Notes: generated from the letters alone by a model not told the origin. A stretch of DNA of 64,000 bases from Zhenpiania hominis (GCF_014333425.1 NZ_JACRYT010000002.1:258160-322159), one strand, 5' to 3'; positions 51,847 to 61,219 are shown, numbered from the stretch's first letter. Translations and numbers: made by a program.

Positions 51847-52125
51847 TGTTCTCGTTCCTCCTATATCTTAAGATTCGCAATTTCGGTAAAAAAGAAGATA
51901 TTGCTATTTTACTATAGTTTGAGAAAGATTTCTATCCGCTGAAACGATCTTATTTTTACCTGTCCCATCCCCGCTTTTGCGGGAAACGCTGAAATTAAAC
52001 TGTTTTATATCAAAACAACGATTCTCTGTGGATGGTCTTTTGGATTTCTAATATTCATTATTATTAATAAATACACCAACCAAATTTCCCCAAAAAGTGT
52101 GCAGATACCTTTTCAGGTCCCAATC

Positions 52126-52258
52126 GGACACGTTTTTTCTGATACAGAATCCGCCCGGGCGCATTTGACCCCAAAAAACACTTAAAATCCATCTTATTTC
52201 TCGCCGTTTTCCCTCTCAGAGCACGTTCATAAATATTCAGGGCTCAAAAAACGTGTCC
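52126..52258. repeat. 133-bp sequence bounded by 13-bp perfect inverted repeats
   Basis: GGACACGTTTTTT at 52126-52138 and AAAAAACGTGTCC at 52246-52258 are perfect inverse copies. A partial third copy, ACACGTTTT, lies at 52284. No gene lies within and no target duplication is evident. It could be a short non-autonomous mobile element or a long hairpin. The wider gap 51847-52399 has no gene. Confidence 0.6.
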
Positions 52259-52297
52259 AGACTGCCCCGATTCTCGGAATTGTACACGTTTTGCCCC

Positions 52298-52322
52298 GCC
52301 AGGCGCCAGGCGCCAGGCGCCG
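52298..52322. repeat. Short tandem CCAGGCG repeat
   Basis: The 7-bp unit CCAGGCG occurs three times in a row, followed by CCGGGCAGG. It lies in the gene-free stretch upstream of the molbindin terminator. Confidence 0.7.
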
Positions 52323-52355
52323 GGCAGGCAGCAAGCAGCGACAGCAGCGCAAGCG

Positions 52356-52384
52356 AAAAGGGAGCCCGTAAGGACTCCCCTTTT
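52356..52384 (-). terminator. Terminator after the molbindin gene
   Basis: AAAAGGGAG pairs with CTCCCCTTTT (one-base bulge) around a ten-base loop, with CCCTTTT at the minus-strand end, 15 bases past the stop. Confidence 0.7.
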
Positions 52385-52399
52385 GTAATTGAACAAACA

Positions 52400-52612
52400 T
52401 TACGAATCTACGCCAACCATTACAGAGGTCGCTTTGATCACAGCATACGCTTCTTTTCCTACTTCCAGTCCCAGTTCCTCAATGGCGTTCATGGAGATCG
52501 TGGAGCTGATTTTGTTCCCGCCTCCAATATCCAGGACTACAATCCCGTTTACAGCGCCCTTCTGGATATCCACAATTGTTCCTTTTAACTGGTTTCTCGC
52601 GCTTAATTTCAT
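52400..52612 (-). CDS. Molbindin (single TOBE/Mop domain)
   Basis: This encodes 70 residues from ATG 52612: MKLSARNQLKGTIVDIQKGA, the hallmark Mop start, then VVLDIGGGNKISSTIS and KEAYAVIKATSVMVGVD. Mop proteins bind molybdate or tungstate in oligomers for storage or sensing. It stands alone; no molybdate transporter or molybdoenzyme gene is in the window. The length is that of a single domain. Confidence 0.93.
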   Translation of the reverse strand: MKLSARNQLKGTIVDIQKGAVNGIVVLDIGGGNKISSTISMNAIEELGLEVGKEAYAVIKATSVMVGVDS

Positions 52613-52729
52613 CGTATGGTTCCTTCCTTTCTGCAGTCGCCGACTGCCGGTTTGAAATAGTGATTGTTCGAATTTATTATACCCCAAATCAGCAGAAAGG
52701 ATCGTTTGTACAATAACTTTAATAAAAAT

Positions 52730-53902
52730 TTAAAGAGTGTAAGCGATTTTATAAAGCTCCAGAAAATCATCGTAGCTGATTTTTCTTATATTATCTCCCG
52801 TCGCCATATTTTCTGTGCACGCGGCGGCAAGGCGCTCAAAATCCTCCTCTTTTGCCCCGATCTCCTTTAATTTTGGAATTCGCAGATCCTGGTTCAGCTT
52901 TTTCACCGCTAGCACAGCCTTATGCGCCAGCTCATCCTTTGTGCAGCCATCCGCCTTTTCTCCCATGGCGATGGCGATTCTGGAAAACTTTTCATAATCC
53001 GCCACATAGTTAAATTCCATGACAATCGGCAGCAGCATGGCGTTGGCAATGCCGTGGGGCGTGTCATACAGCCCGCCCAGAGCCTCCGCCATACTATGTA
53101 CCGCCGCTACATTGGAACTGCCAAAACAGATTCCCGCCATCATACTTCCAAGCAGCATATTGGCTTTCGCCGTTTTGCTGTTAGTCAGCGCCGCTTCTCT
53201 TAAATTACCCGCGATCAGCTCAATGGCATAAAGGCCGTAAGCGTCCGAAACCGGTTCACTGGAATTCGCGGTATACCCCTCTATGGCATGTGTCAGCGCG
53301 TCCATTCCCGTTGAGGCAACGATCCCTGCCGGGAGAGTCGCGACCAGCTCCGGATCCACAAGGGCCACTTTCGGGAAGGCAAAATGGCCTCCCACGGTCA
53401 TTTTAAAATGCCGCTCGGTATCTGTAATTACAGACCAGCAGGTTACTTCACTGCCCGTACCTACAGTAGTGGGAACCGCAATCAACGGAGTAATGGGTTT
53501 TGTCAGAACTTCCGCGTCGGTAAACTCGTAGTCTTTAATCTGCCCGCCATGCTCCAAAAGCGCGCCGACTGCCTTGGCGGTATCAATCGAGCTTCCTCCG
53601 CCGACGGAAATCAGTAAATCCGTTCCCAGAGATTTTGCCAGTTCATAGGCTTTGTGCACAGTTGTATCGCGGGGATTCGGTTCTACCCCATCGAAGATTT
53701 CTGTGTTTTCATAGCCTTCTTCCTTCAGCGCCTCAAGAATCCGATCAACAATTCCCGCCTTCACGATCCCCGGATCCGTTATAATCAGAATATGCTCCGC
53801 CCCCAGAGAGCGCGCTTCTTCGCCCACACTTTTAACAACACCCGCGCCAAATCGAATTCTGGTCGGCAATTCAAAATCAAAAGTTTTTACCTCAGCTGCC
53901 AT
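52730..53902 (-). CDS. Iron-containing alcohol dehydrogenase
   Basis: This encodes 390 residues from ATG 53902 (AAGGAGG upstream). The nucleotide site is SVGGGSSIDTAKAVG, the phosphate loop AVPTTVGTGSEVT, and metal ligands appear in GMDALTHAIEGYTA, AVHSMAEALGG and DTPHGIANAMLLP. The family interconverts alcohols and aldehydes or ketones with NAD(P). It lies 13 bases after the permease in what looks like a sigma-54 operon, so its substrate may come from an imported amino acid or amine. This role is inferred. Confidence 0.9.
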   Translation of the reverse strand: MAAEVKTFDFELPTRIRFGAGVVKSVGEEARSLGAEHILIITDPGIVKAGIVDRILEALKEEGYENTEIFDGVEPNPRDTTVHKAYELAKSLGTDLLISVGGGSSIDTAKAVGALLEHGGQIKDYEFTDAEVLTKPITPLIAVPTTVGTGSEVTCWSVITDTERHFKMTVGGHFAFPKVALVDPELVATLPAGIVASTGMDALTHAIEGYTANSSEPVSDAYGLYAIELIAGNLREAALTNSKTAKANMLLGSMMAGICFGSSNVAAVHSMAEALGGLYDTPHGIANAMLLPIVMEFNYVADYEKFSRIAIAMGEKADGCTKDELAHKAVLAVKKLNQDLRIPKLKEIGAKEEDFERLAAACTENMATGDNIRKISYDDFLELYKIAYTL

Positions 53903-53915
53903 CGTTTCCTCCTTA

Positions 53916-55289
53916 TTACTCATCAAACTTAATCTTATCTCTCAAATGCTCTACCTCTTCAACCGGAACCGCTTCAAAGCAGTTTTTCTTCATTACGAAT
54001 TTCACCCAGATTACCGCGTAGAGGAAAAATACCGCAAGAATAACCCCCGCGCCGATTAACGCGGATGTCGCCTGGGTTACAATCGCCCAGATACAGATCA
54101 GAATTCCGATAATCTGAGGCAGCGGATATAGCGGCGTCTTAAACGGACGGTGCATATTCGGCATTTTCTTTCTGAGAATGATAACGTCGATCTGTACAAT
54201 AATGTAAGAACACAGCCATGCCACGCACGCCATGGAAATGAAGGTCATAATGGAACTGATGTCCACGTTGATAAAAAACGGAATGGACAGACACGCCACT
54301 GCCAGGAAAATCGCCGCCCACGGAGTACGGAATCTCGGGTGGATGTAAGCGAAAATTTTCGGCAGCATGCCTTCTCTCGCCAGGCCGTAGAGCATTCTCG
54401 GAACTCCCGCCATATGGGAATTAGCCGCGCTCGCGCCGGAGCAGATGGTAGCCAGCGCCAGAAGCGTAAATCCGGCGAAGCCGTACATTGCTTCCGCTCC
54501 TACCAGCTGCGGCACATCTGACGTAGCGATTATATCTAGCGGCACATAGCGCACCAACGCTTCTCCAAAGAGCATGTCAACTACAAAGATCGTAATAATT
54601 CCCGCGATCATGGCCTTAGGAATATTCTTTTCCGGTTTAATCACTTCCTCTGACATCGGGCACACATATTCAATCCCAATATACAGCCAGATGCCTCCGC
54701 CCATCGCCGTAAGAACCGGCTCCCATCCATACGGAGCGAATTCCACCGGCTGTGGATCGGAAGCTGTGAATATATGCAGCAATCCGCCAATACCAAGAGC
54801 CGCTAAGGTAGCCATCTTGGCTGTAGTCAGCACGATCTGGGATTTCCCCAGAGCGGTTACGCCAACCAGGTTTATAATCAGGAACAATGCTACCAAAATC
54901 CCCGCGAATACTTTATAATGAATTCCAAAAAGTTCTTCCGCGCACATACCTGCTATAAATGTTTCACAGGCGCCCGCAGTGGAAATTAGAACAATATATC
55001 CGGCAAGCATGGAAAAAATCGACATGGTTCTTCCCATGGCAATCAGTGTATAGTCTACGACCATCCCCGCTCCGGGAATCGCCGAAGACAGTTCCGCGTA
55101 GGACATTACTACCAGAATACAGGTAAAGGCCGCCACTCCCGCCGGGATAATAAATGCCGGACCTACGGATCCAAAATAGTTGCATAAGGATACGACGGTC
55201 GTCGCCGCGACTACCAGGCCTACTGAGATTCCAAAGCACTGCCAGAATCCCAATGCCCGCTTTAAAGTTACTTGATTGTTGGTTGTCAT
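53916..55289 (-). CDS. APC-family amino acid permease
   Basis: This encodes 457 residues from ATG 55289 (AAAGGAG upstream) with about twelve membrane helices. The start TLKRALGFWQCFGISVGLVV and the block SAAIPGAGMVVDY-like (SSAIPGAGMVVDYTLIAMGR) are APC hallmarks. ASAANSHMAGVPRMLYGLAR is also typical. It would import an amino acid or amine. A sigma-54 promoter lies about 65 bp upstream on the same strand, and the enhancer-binding protein gene is divergent. Confidence 0.9.
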   Translation of the reverse strand: MTTNNQVTLKRALGFWQCFGISVGLVVAATTVVSLCNYFGSVGPAFIIPAGVAAFTCILVVMSYAELSSAIPGAGMVVDYTLIAMGRTMSIFSMLAGYIVLISTAGACETFIAGMCAEELFGIHYKVFAGILVALFLIINLVGVTALGKSQIVLTTAKMATLAALGIGGLLHIFTASDPQPVEFAPYGWEPVLTAMGGGIWLYIGIEYVCPMSEEVIKPEKNIPKAMIAGIITIFVVDMLFGEALVRYVPLDIIATSDVPQLVGAEAMYGFAGFTLLALATICSGASAANSHMAGVPRMLYGLAREGMLPKIFAYIHPRFRTPWAAIFLAVACLSIPFFINVDISSIMTFISMACVAWLCSYIIVQIDVIILRKKMPNMHRPFKTPLYPLPQIIGILICIWAIVTQATSALIGAGVILAVFFLYAVIWVKFVMKKNCFEAVPVEEVEHLRDKIKFDE

Positions 55290-55353
55290 TTCGTCTCCTT
55301 TCGTTTGAATATTGAGCTCAATCATAAAAAATTTTGTATACGTCCTATATAAT

Positions 55354-55369
55354 TGCAAAGAAGATGCCA
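55354..55369 (-). promoter_or_regulatory. Sigma-54 promoter of the permease-dehydrogenase operon
   Basis: On the minus strand TGGCAT-N5-TTGCA matches the -24/-12 consensus TGGCAC-N5-TTGCA at all but one base, with GG and GC ten bases apart. Transcription would start near 55343, giving a 54-base leader. Confidence 0.7.
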
Positions 55370-55474
55370 ATTAAAAAAGCTGTTCGGAACGGCGGCTCTT
55401 CCCAAAACGGCAGAAAATTCAGATTCAGATTTTTCCGTCTTTCCCGCCCCTAAAACACCGTTGTCTGTTTTTTA

Positions 55475-55534
55475 GGCAATTTTGCCGCGTAAAAAATCGC
55501 TTCACTGACACATATGTATGGAATTGATACATAT
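55475..55534. promoter_or_regulatory. Inverted repeats between the two sigma-54 promoters, possible enhancer
   Basis: GGCAATTTTGCC (55475-55486) is a perfect palindrome. ATATGTAT (55512) and ATACATAT (55527) form a second one with a seven-base spacer. They lie 106-180 bases from the minus-strand promoter and 184-258 from the plus-strand promoter, which is normal for binding of an enhancer protein such as that at 56411-58396. Confidence 0.5.
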
Positions 55535-55717
55535 TTTATGTTGTGTATAATATTTGAACAGAAATTTAGCCGTTTTCTTATCCGGATTTTTTGCTAGTCT
55601 CCGAAACGTGTAAATATTTTTAACATCAGGCGGAAGGTTGAACAAATTTCAGACAGCCTGTCAGTTATTTGTTTTCAGCCCTCCACCCGTTTTTCAACCG
55701 CCGCGCTCCTGGCGGCA

Positions 55718-55733
55718 TGGTACAAATTTTGCA
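55718..55733 (+). promoter_or_regulatory. Sigma-54 promoter of the regulator-amidohydrolase operon
   Basis: TGGTAC-N5-TTGCA differs from consensus at one base, with the invariant GG and GC ten bases apart. A start near 55744 gives a 51-base leader for the gene at 55795. Confidence 0.7.
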
Positions 55734-55794
55734 TTATAAGGTTACTATTATCACGTCCGGTGCCTTTTGCGATTGATTATAAGGAGAAAATGAG

Positions 55795-56397
55795 ATGAAA
55801 AAGAAAAAACTGCTGGATCCGCAGATTGTAAGAAAAAGAACCGAGCTTATGATGGAGCGTCAGTTGGGGGAATTGGAAAAATTTTTCGGAGAATTTGAAA
55901 GGTACAACGATCAGTATTATGCTTGGCTGAAATCGGGCCAGTCTTTAAACATTCGGTATTATGAGGACTCCAAATTCATGTCGAAAGTGTTTTCTACGCG
56001 AATTACATTGGAGTTGGAAGACATTGTTATGGAAACGTCATGGAAAGCGCGGCTTTCTTTCCGGGGAGTCAAAACCATCAGTCGTCTGGTCTGGCGGGCA
56101 GATAAAAAAGGGGCTCAGGATAGAATCCATTTTTTAAATGAATGGGAGGAGTTTAACGATCAGTTGCTTCCGCTATGCCAGCGGCTGGATCTCATCACCA
56201 TTGAGCTGGATTACGCAAAAGACGCGAATCGGCTGCTTGTAAGCATTCTTCCTTATGCCGGCTCTTACGTCTGGATCAAACTTCCCCCCGCTTACTGCGA
56301 CATTCCGCTGAAGCCTTTTGAAGCAGAAACGATTTATGAAATTGTCTCCCTGTTTATCCGGGAATTCGGACAGTATCAGGGCCTGCAAACAGTATAG
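55795..56397 (+). CDS. Protein of unknown function, 200 aa, first gene of a sigma-54 operon
   Basis: It starts MKKKKLLDPQIVRKRTELMM with AAGGAG upstream. The first 60 residues are charged helix (LGELEKFFGEFERYNDQYYA). The rest is mixed, with RARLSFRG-like strands (KARLSFRGVKTISRLVWRAD) and a Tyr/Pro-rich stretch (PYAGSYVWIKLPPAYCDIPL). No signal peptide or known domain is seen. It is 13 bases before the enhancer-binding protein, so it may work with it, for example as a sensor partner or regulator. Nothing in the sequence proves this. Confidence 0.7.
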   Translation: MKKKKLLDPQIVRKRTELMMERQLGELEKFFGEFERYNDQYYAWLKSGQSLNIRYYEDSKFMSKVFSTRITLELEDIVMETSWKARLSFRGVKTISRLVWRADKKGAQDRIHFLNEWEEFNDQLLPLCQRLDLITIELDYAKDANRLLVSILPYAGSYVWIKLPPAYCDIPLKPFEAETIYEIVSLFIREFGQYQGLQTV

Positions 56398-56410
56398 GAA
56401 GAAGAGCCAT

Positions 56411-58396
56411 ATGGAATTACTGAATCCTTATTTATATGCCGCTGATGTCAAGCTTCTGTCTTATGAAAACGCCTGGATTCAATATGTAAAGCACGGAGAA
56501 ATCATGGAAAACGTAATTAGTCCCACCATCTATGATTCCTGGCGCAGATGCGCGGCGCTAAAAATGGATCCCTTTTCCAAAGAGAAGCCTCCGGTGGTCA
56601 GCGATAAAAATCTGCGGGAACGCCTGCGAAAGAATCAATACATCCTTAACATTGTTCAACCTTTTATGACTCTCCTGTTTGATATCGTCAATAAGGATGA
56701 ATTTGTGGTAATTTTTTCCGATCCGGAAGGCGTTATTTTAAAGACTCTCTGTTCAGAGCGTATGGAAATCAGCTGCCGCAAAACCAACACCTGCCCCGGT
56801 TCAGACAGAAGCGAGCAAAAGGCCGGAACGAACAGTATCAGTATGGCCATCATGCGAAAACAGTCCGTTCAGCTGGCAGGATGTCAACACTACAGACAGC
56901 TTTTCCATCATTGGGCCTGTTCCTCTTCTCCTGTCTGTACACAAGAGGGGGAAGTTTTATGTGTTTTGAGCATCGCCGGCAAATACGAACTGGCAAACGA
57001 ACACACTCTGGGGATGGTACATCTCGCGGCAAAAGCGGTGGAAAAACAGTATTATATTGACCAGATCAATCGCGATTTCAAAAAAAGAAACAACCAACTT
57101 TCGACTCTGTTGTCTATGATTCCTGATGGAATTCTATATATTGAAGAGTCCCGGATCCTTCAGGCCAACAACGCGATCTTAGAACTTCTCGGGAAAGGGG
57201 AAGACGAGGTCATCGGCAGAAATTTATACGAAGTCATAAACACCCGGCCCCCTCTCGGAAACGTACTGGACCGTAATCCGGAGTTGAAAGACAGCCAGAT
57301 TATCCTCATGGGCGCGGATCGCTCCTATAAATGCCTGGTTTCCTATGAAAAGGTACGAAATGAATCGGAAATTCCCTTCGGACAGGTGCTAAAGTTTACA
57401 CAACTCCAGACCATTGAGAGAATGGCGAGCAAAATTCATTCCGCCGCTAAATACTCTTTTTCGAATTTAATCGGAGAATCCCCTGTTTTTAAAGAATCCG
57501 TCTTAATCGCCAAAAAGGCGGCCGGTTTTGACAGCCGCGTTATCATAACCGGGGAAAGCGGAACCGGAAAAGAAATGTTCGCCCAAGCGATTCATAATGA
57601 CAGCAGTCGGCAGAATGGTCCATTTCTCCCTGTTGACTGCGGGGCCATTCCCCACGAATTGTTTGAAAGCGAGCTCTTCGGATATGAAAAAGGCGCCTTT
57701 ACCGGCGCGAGCAAAGAGGGAAAAGCAGGGCTGATCGAAAAAGCCAGCGGCGGAACCATCTTTCTGGATGAAATCGGAAACCTGCCCCTCGATATGCAGG
57801 TAAAGCTTTTAAGAGTTCTCCAAGAGGGCTGCATTTTCCGTGTAGGAGGAAGAGAACCCTTGCCTGTGGACGTGCGGGTGATTGCCGCCACAAACGCCAA
57901 TTTAAAAGAAGCGGTAGACGCTGGTACCTTTCGGGAAGATCTGTACTACAGACTGAATGTGTTTCATATCCAGCTGCCGCCTCTTCGGGAACGCAAAGAA
58001 GATATTCCGCTTTTAATCCGCCATATCATCAAAACCACGGACAGCCTGAATTCCAATATCCAGATAGCCCCTGAGGCTATGGATATTTTTCAGAGCTATC
58101 ACTGGCCGGGAAATGTGCGCCAGCTTTCCAACGCGGTTGAGCGCGCCGTCATTATGTCCGACGGACATACAATCCGCCCACAGGATCTATCCAGGGAACT
58201 GGTGGAAGCCTATGAATCTCACCCCAGCCAAATAGAACGATTTGAATTCCGTATCGGTGAGGAAACACTGGACGCCGCAACGCGCAAATATGTCCGCTTC
58301 ATCCTTGACCGCAATGGAGGAAATATAAGCAAAACTGCCAGGCAGTTGAACGTTTCCCGCTCTACCGTATACAGCTATCTGTCCGGTAAAAAGTAG
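56411..58396 (+). CDS. Sigma-54-dependent enhancer-binding regulator (GAF-PAS-AAA+-Fis)
   Basis: This encodes 661 residues from ATG 56411. The N-terminal sensor part is GAF-like (about 60-210), as in AcoR/DhaR-type regulators, followed by a PAS domain (about 230-330, LLSMIPDGILYIEESRILQA). The AAA+ domain has Walker A GESGTGKEMFAQ, the sigma-54-contact loop GAFTGA, Walker B GGTIFLDEIG and the R-finger region. A Fis-type helix-turn-helix ends it (NISKTARQLNVSRSTVYSYL). It should open sigma-54 promoters at 55354 and 55718 on sensing a small molecule. Confidence 0.93.
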   Translation: MELLNPYLYAADVKLLSYENAWIQYVKHGEIMENVISPTIYDSWRRCAALKMDPFSKEKPPVVSDKNLRERLRKNQYILNIVQPFMTLLFDIVNKDEFVVIFSDPEGVILKTLCSERMEISCRKTNTCPGSDRSEQKAGTNSISMAIMRKQSVQLAGCQHYRQLFHHWACSSSPVCTQEGEVLCVLSIAGKYELANEHTLGMVHLAAKAVEKQYYIDQINRDFKKRNNQLSTLLSMIPDGILYIEESRILQANNAILELLGKGEDEVIGRNLYEVINTRPPLGNVLDRNPELKDSQIILMGADRSYKCLVSYEKVRNESEIPFGQVLKFTQLQTIERMASKIHSAAKYSFSNLIGESPVFKESVLIAKKAAGFDSRVIITGESGTGKEMFAQAIHNDSSRQNGPFLPVDCGAIPHELFESELFGYEKGAFTGASKEGKAGLIEKASGGTIFLDEIGNLPLDMQVKLLRVLQEGCIFRVGGREPLPVDVRVIAATNANLKEAVDAGTFREDLYYRLNVFHIQLPPLRERKEDIPLLIRHIIKTTDSLNSNIQIAPEAMDIFQSYHWPGNVRQLSNAVERAVIMSDGHTIRPQDLSRELVEAYESHPSQIERFEFRIGEETLDAATRKYVRFILDRNGGNISKTARQLNVSRSTVYSYLSGKK

Positions 58397-58422
58397 GATT
58401 TCCGCAAAAAGGAGTCACAGCA

Positions 58423-59811
58423 ATGCATCATTACGACCTCATTATCCGCAACGGTACGGTTCTGACCTTTGAGCCGGAACCTCTTTTTTCAAAATCCGAC
58501 ATTGGAATCTTAGAAGGGAAGATTGCTTTTCTTGGTTCTCTGCCGCCGGAAAGCCAAAGCCGGGAAACGGAAATCGACGCTTCCGGGCTGGTTGTTTCTC
58601 CTGGATTTATTGACTTTCATTCCCATGTTGACTGCAATTTTCTCACGGCCAGACAGCTGGTCCTTCAGGGCGCTACCACCACCATCGGTGGAAAACGCAA
58701 CTTCGACGGCAAGCTAATCAACAAAATCTCAGAAGAAGGGTTCCTGCTCAATCACGGATTTTTTCTCTCCCAGTCCTTTACCCTACGGCACGCTATTGGC
58801 CTGTCCAACCCTTACGCTCCGGCAACGAACAGGGAAATTCAAAAAATGATCCGGCTGGCGGAGCTTTTCTTCGAATCCGGAAGCTTTGGCCTGCATTTTG
58901 GTCTGGAAATGGTTCCCGGCGTCTCCCGAAAAGAGCTTCTGGAGCTCTCCAGCCTGGCGAAATCCTATCATAAAACGGTCTTGATCCATCTGAGAAAGGA
59001 TGGAATTGAAGTAATCGACGCTTTAAAGGAGGCGCTGGAAATCGCGCGAACGTCAGGAGCATCCATTCACATTCTCCATTTAATGTACATGGCCGGCACG
59101 CTGGACCTGATGCGTCAGTGCCTTTCCCTGCTTTCCGAGGCCATTTCCGGCGGGTTGAACATCACTGCCGATACCGGGCTTTACGAAGCCTTTCCCACTT
59201 ACATTGGCTCGTCCATTTTAGATCCGGGTTGGGAAAAGCATTACGGACAGACGATTACCTACCGGGATGTATTAATCTCTTCCGGATTTTATAATGGAAA
59301 TTTTTGTTCCCCCTCATCCTTTCATTTTTTGCGGAAAGAATTTCCAAACACACTGGTTACAGTTTTCGCCTTTGATGAGAAGGCTGCCGAAATCGCTCTC
59401 GCCCGGCCCTGGGTTTATGTTTCGACCAACGCCGGTGACGGCCCGGTCTATGAGGGCATCGGGCATCCCGAAACAGCCGGAACATTTCCCAAGTTAACCC
59501 GCAAATACGTCCGTCAGAAAAAGCTTCTTTCCCTGGGGGAAGCAATTTATAAAATCACCTTGGGACCCGCGTCCCGTTTCGGCATTTCAAACAAAGGAAA
59601 CCTGAAACCGGGAAACGACGCGGACCTGGTAATTTTTGATGTTCAGAATCTCAGGGACACCTCTCGCTTTTCTAACATGGGCCGGCCTGACGGACCTCCG
59701 GAAGGAATCAAAAACGTCCTGGTTAATGGAAAAATTGTCGTCCGGGACGGGAAGCTCACAGGGCAGGTCCACGCCGGGAAGCTGCTGAGCGCGCTGCAGT
59801 CCCCACGGTAA
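58423..59811 (+). CDS. Amidohydrolase of the D-aminoacylase type
   Basis: This encodes 462 residues. The metal site FIDFHSHVD, later HLRKDG and HILHLMYM with His ligands, and the closing strand KPGNDADLVIFDV match N-acyl-D-amino-acid deacylases and dihydroorotase-like enzymes. It would free an amino acid from an N-acyl form, which fits a neighbouring amino acid permease. It is the third gene of the sigma-54 operon, 26 bases after the regulator. Its 3' end overlaps the convergent decarboxylase by 56 bp. Confidence 0.85.
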   Translation: MHHYDLIIRNGTVLTFEPEPLFSKSDIGILEGKIAFLGSLPPESQSRETEIDASGLVVSPGFIDFHSHVDCNFLTARQLVLQGATTTIGGKRNFDGKLINKISEEGFLLNHGFFLSQSFTLRHAIGLSNPYAPATNREIQKMIRLAELFFESGSFGLHFGLEMVPGVSRKELLELSSLAKSYHKTVLIHLRKDGIEVIDALKEALEIARTSGASIHILHLMYMAGTLDLMRQCLSLLSEAISGGLNITADTGLYEAFPTYIGSSILDPGWEKHYGQTITYRDVLISSGFYNGNFCSPSSFHFLRKEFPNTLVTVFAFDEKAAEIALARPWVYVSTNAGDGPVYEGIGHPETAGTFPKLTRKYVRQKKLLSLGEAIYKITLGPASRFGISNKGNLKPGNDADLVIFDVQNLRDTSRFSNMGRPDGPPEGIKNVLVNGKIVVRDGKLTGQVHAGKLLSALQSPR

Positions 59812-61219
59812 CCTCACCCTTTTCATTCACGCCGATCACCTTTTCTCCCGCTTCCCGCAAAGCCCGGATATAGGCGATATCCTCTTCTGCCATCTTTTCT
59901 CCGGGGCAGATCAATGGGATTCCCGGCGGGTATGGAATAATGGAGGACGCGCAGATCCGGCCTTCCGCTTCCTCAAGAGGAATCCGTTCTTTTTCTTTGG
60001 GAACCGGGAAAAGTTCTGCCCTGACCGGCATTCTTCCGCCGTTTCCGCCTGCCGCCGGCGCATTCTGGTGAGAACCGTCTTGTCCAATCTCCTTCAGCGC
60101 CGCCAGCAGCCGCTCAAAGTCGCTCCTCCGGTTTCCGATTCCGGTCATCAGCATCAGAATGTTTCCCGTCGTCAGTTCGGAAAAAATATCCCGCTCCATT
60201 AGCTTGTTTTCCAGCTCTGCCGCGGAAATTCCCAGGCCCGCGGTGTTGATATTGATTTTGCTGGCGTCCAGATTTTCCATCCCCTCTATCAGCCGGATAC
60301 CGGGAATCGTTTTTGCCTCTTCATAGAAAAAGCGCAGATTTTCATTCCATTCCTTCATCAATACAGCTTCATGCTCCTCAAGAAGCCGGGCGCTGATATC
60401 CAGAGAAGCCATCAGCAGATAAGAAGGGCTGGTGCTTTGAACCGCCTGGAGCTTGTCTTCCAGCACATAGCGATCGACCCGGTCCGAGTTCAGATTGAGA
60501 ACCGCGCTCTGGGTAAAGGAAGCCAGAGTCTTGTGGATGCTGTTGATGACCAGATCCGCCCCCGCTTCTTCGGCGCATACCGGTCCGGCGCCTCCGTTTT
60601 CTTTCCTGCTCAGCCACTTCAGATGAGCGCCGTGGGCCTGATCGACAATCAGAATTTTTCCGTGCTTGTGGACAATCCTCGCAATCGCCTGAATATCGCT
60701 GCAGATTCCATAGTAATTGGGGCTTGGCAGGATCACCGCCGCGGCGTCCGGATGCTCCAAAAGAGTTCGTTCTATTTCCCCTGCCGTTACTTCACCCAGA
60801 ATGCCGTGCTCCCTTATCATCTCCGGATACGCGTACACCGGCTGGATATTCCCCAGCGTCAGGGCATTGAACACCGATTTATGGCAGTTTCGCGCCATAA
60901 CCAGCTTTCCCCCCTCCGGCACGCTGGCCAGAATGGAGGCAAGGATGCCGCCGCTGGTTCCGTTAATCAAAAGATACGACCGTTCCGCATCATAGAGCTT
61001 TGCGTAACGCTCCTGCGTTTCTTTCAGGACTCCTTCCGTCTGGAACAGGTTGTCCGCGCCCGGAATCTCCGTAATGTCACAATCCATAAAACGCTCCAGA
61101 AACGCGCCATATCCAAATCTGCGATATAAGGCCGATCCCTTATGGCCCGGCATATGAAAAGACACCGGCTTTCGCGCCGCATGCTCCATTAAAAACTCCA
61201 AAACTGTCTGCTGATTCAT
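59756..61219 (-). CDS. Orn/Lys/Arg decarboxylase family PLP enzyme
   Basis: This encodes 487 residues from ATG 61219 (AAAGGAG upstream). KPVSFHMPGHKGSALYRRFG at the start, INGTSGGILASI, PNYYGICSDI, VDQAHGAHLKW and the PLP lysine in NSIHKTLASFTQS are standard for Clostridial and Bacillus SpeA/YaaO-like enzymes. It releases CO2 from a basic amino acid; which one is not settled by sequence. The C-terminal end RSAASRRGPAL is antisense to the amidohydrolase tail. Confidence 0.9.
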   Translation of the reverse strand: MNQQTVLEFLMEHAARKPVSFHMPGHKGSALYRRFGYGAFLERFMDCDITEIPGADNLFQTEGVLKETQERYAKLYDAERSYLLINGTSGGILASILASVPEGGKLVMARNCHKSVFNALTLGNIQPVYAYPEMIREHGILGEVTAGEIERTLLEHPDAAAVILPSPNYYGICSDIQAIARIVHKHGKILIVDQAHGAHLKWLSRKENGGAGPVCAEEAGADLVINSIHKTLASFTQSAVLNLNSDRVDRYVLEDKLQAVQSTSPSYLLMASLDISARLLEEHEAVLMKEWNENLRFFYEEAKTIPGIRLIEGMENLDASKININTAGLGISAAELENKLMERDIFSELTTGNILMLMTGIGNRRSDFERLLAALKEIGQDGSHQNAPAAGGNGGRMPVRAELFPVPKEKERIPLEEAEGRICASSIIPYPPGIPLICPGEKMAEEDIAYIRALREAGEKVIGVNEKGEVTVGTAARSAASRRGPAL

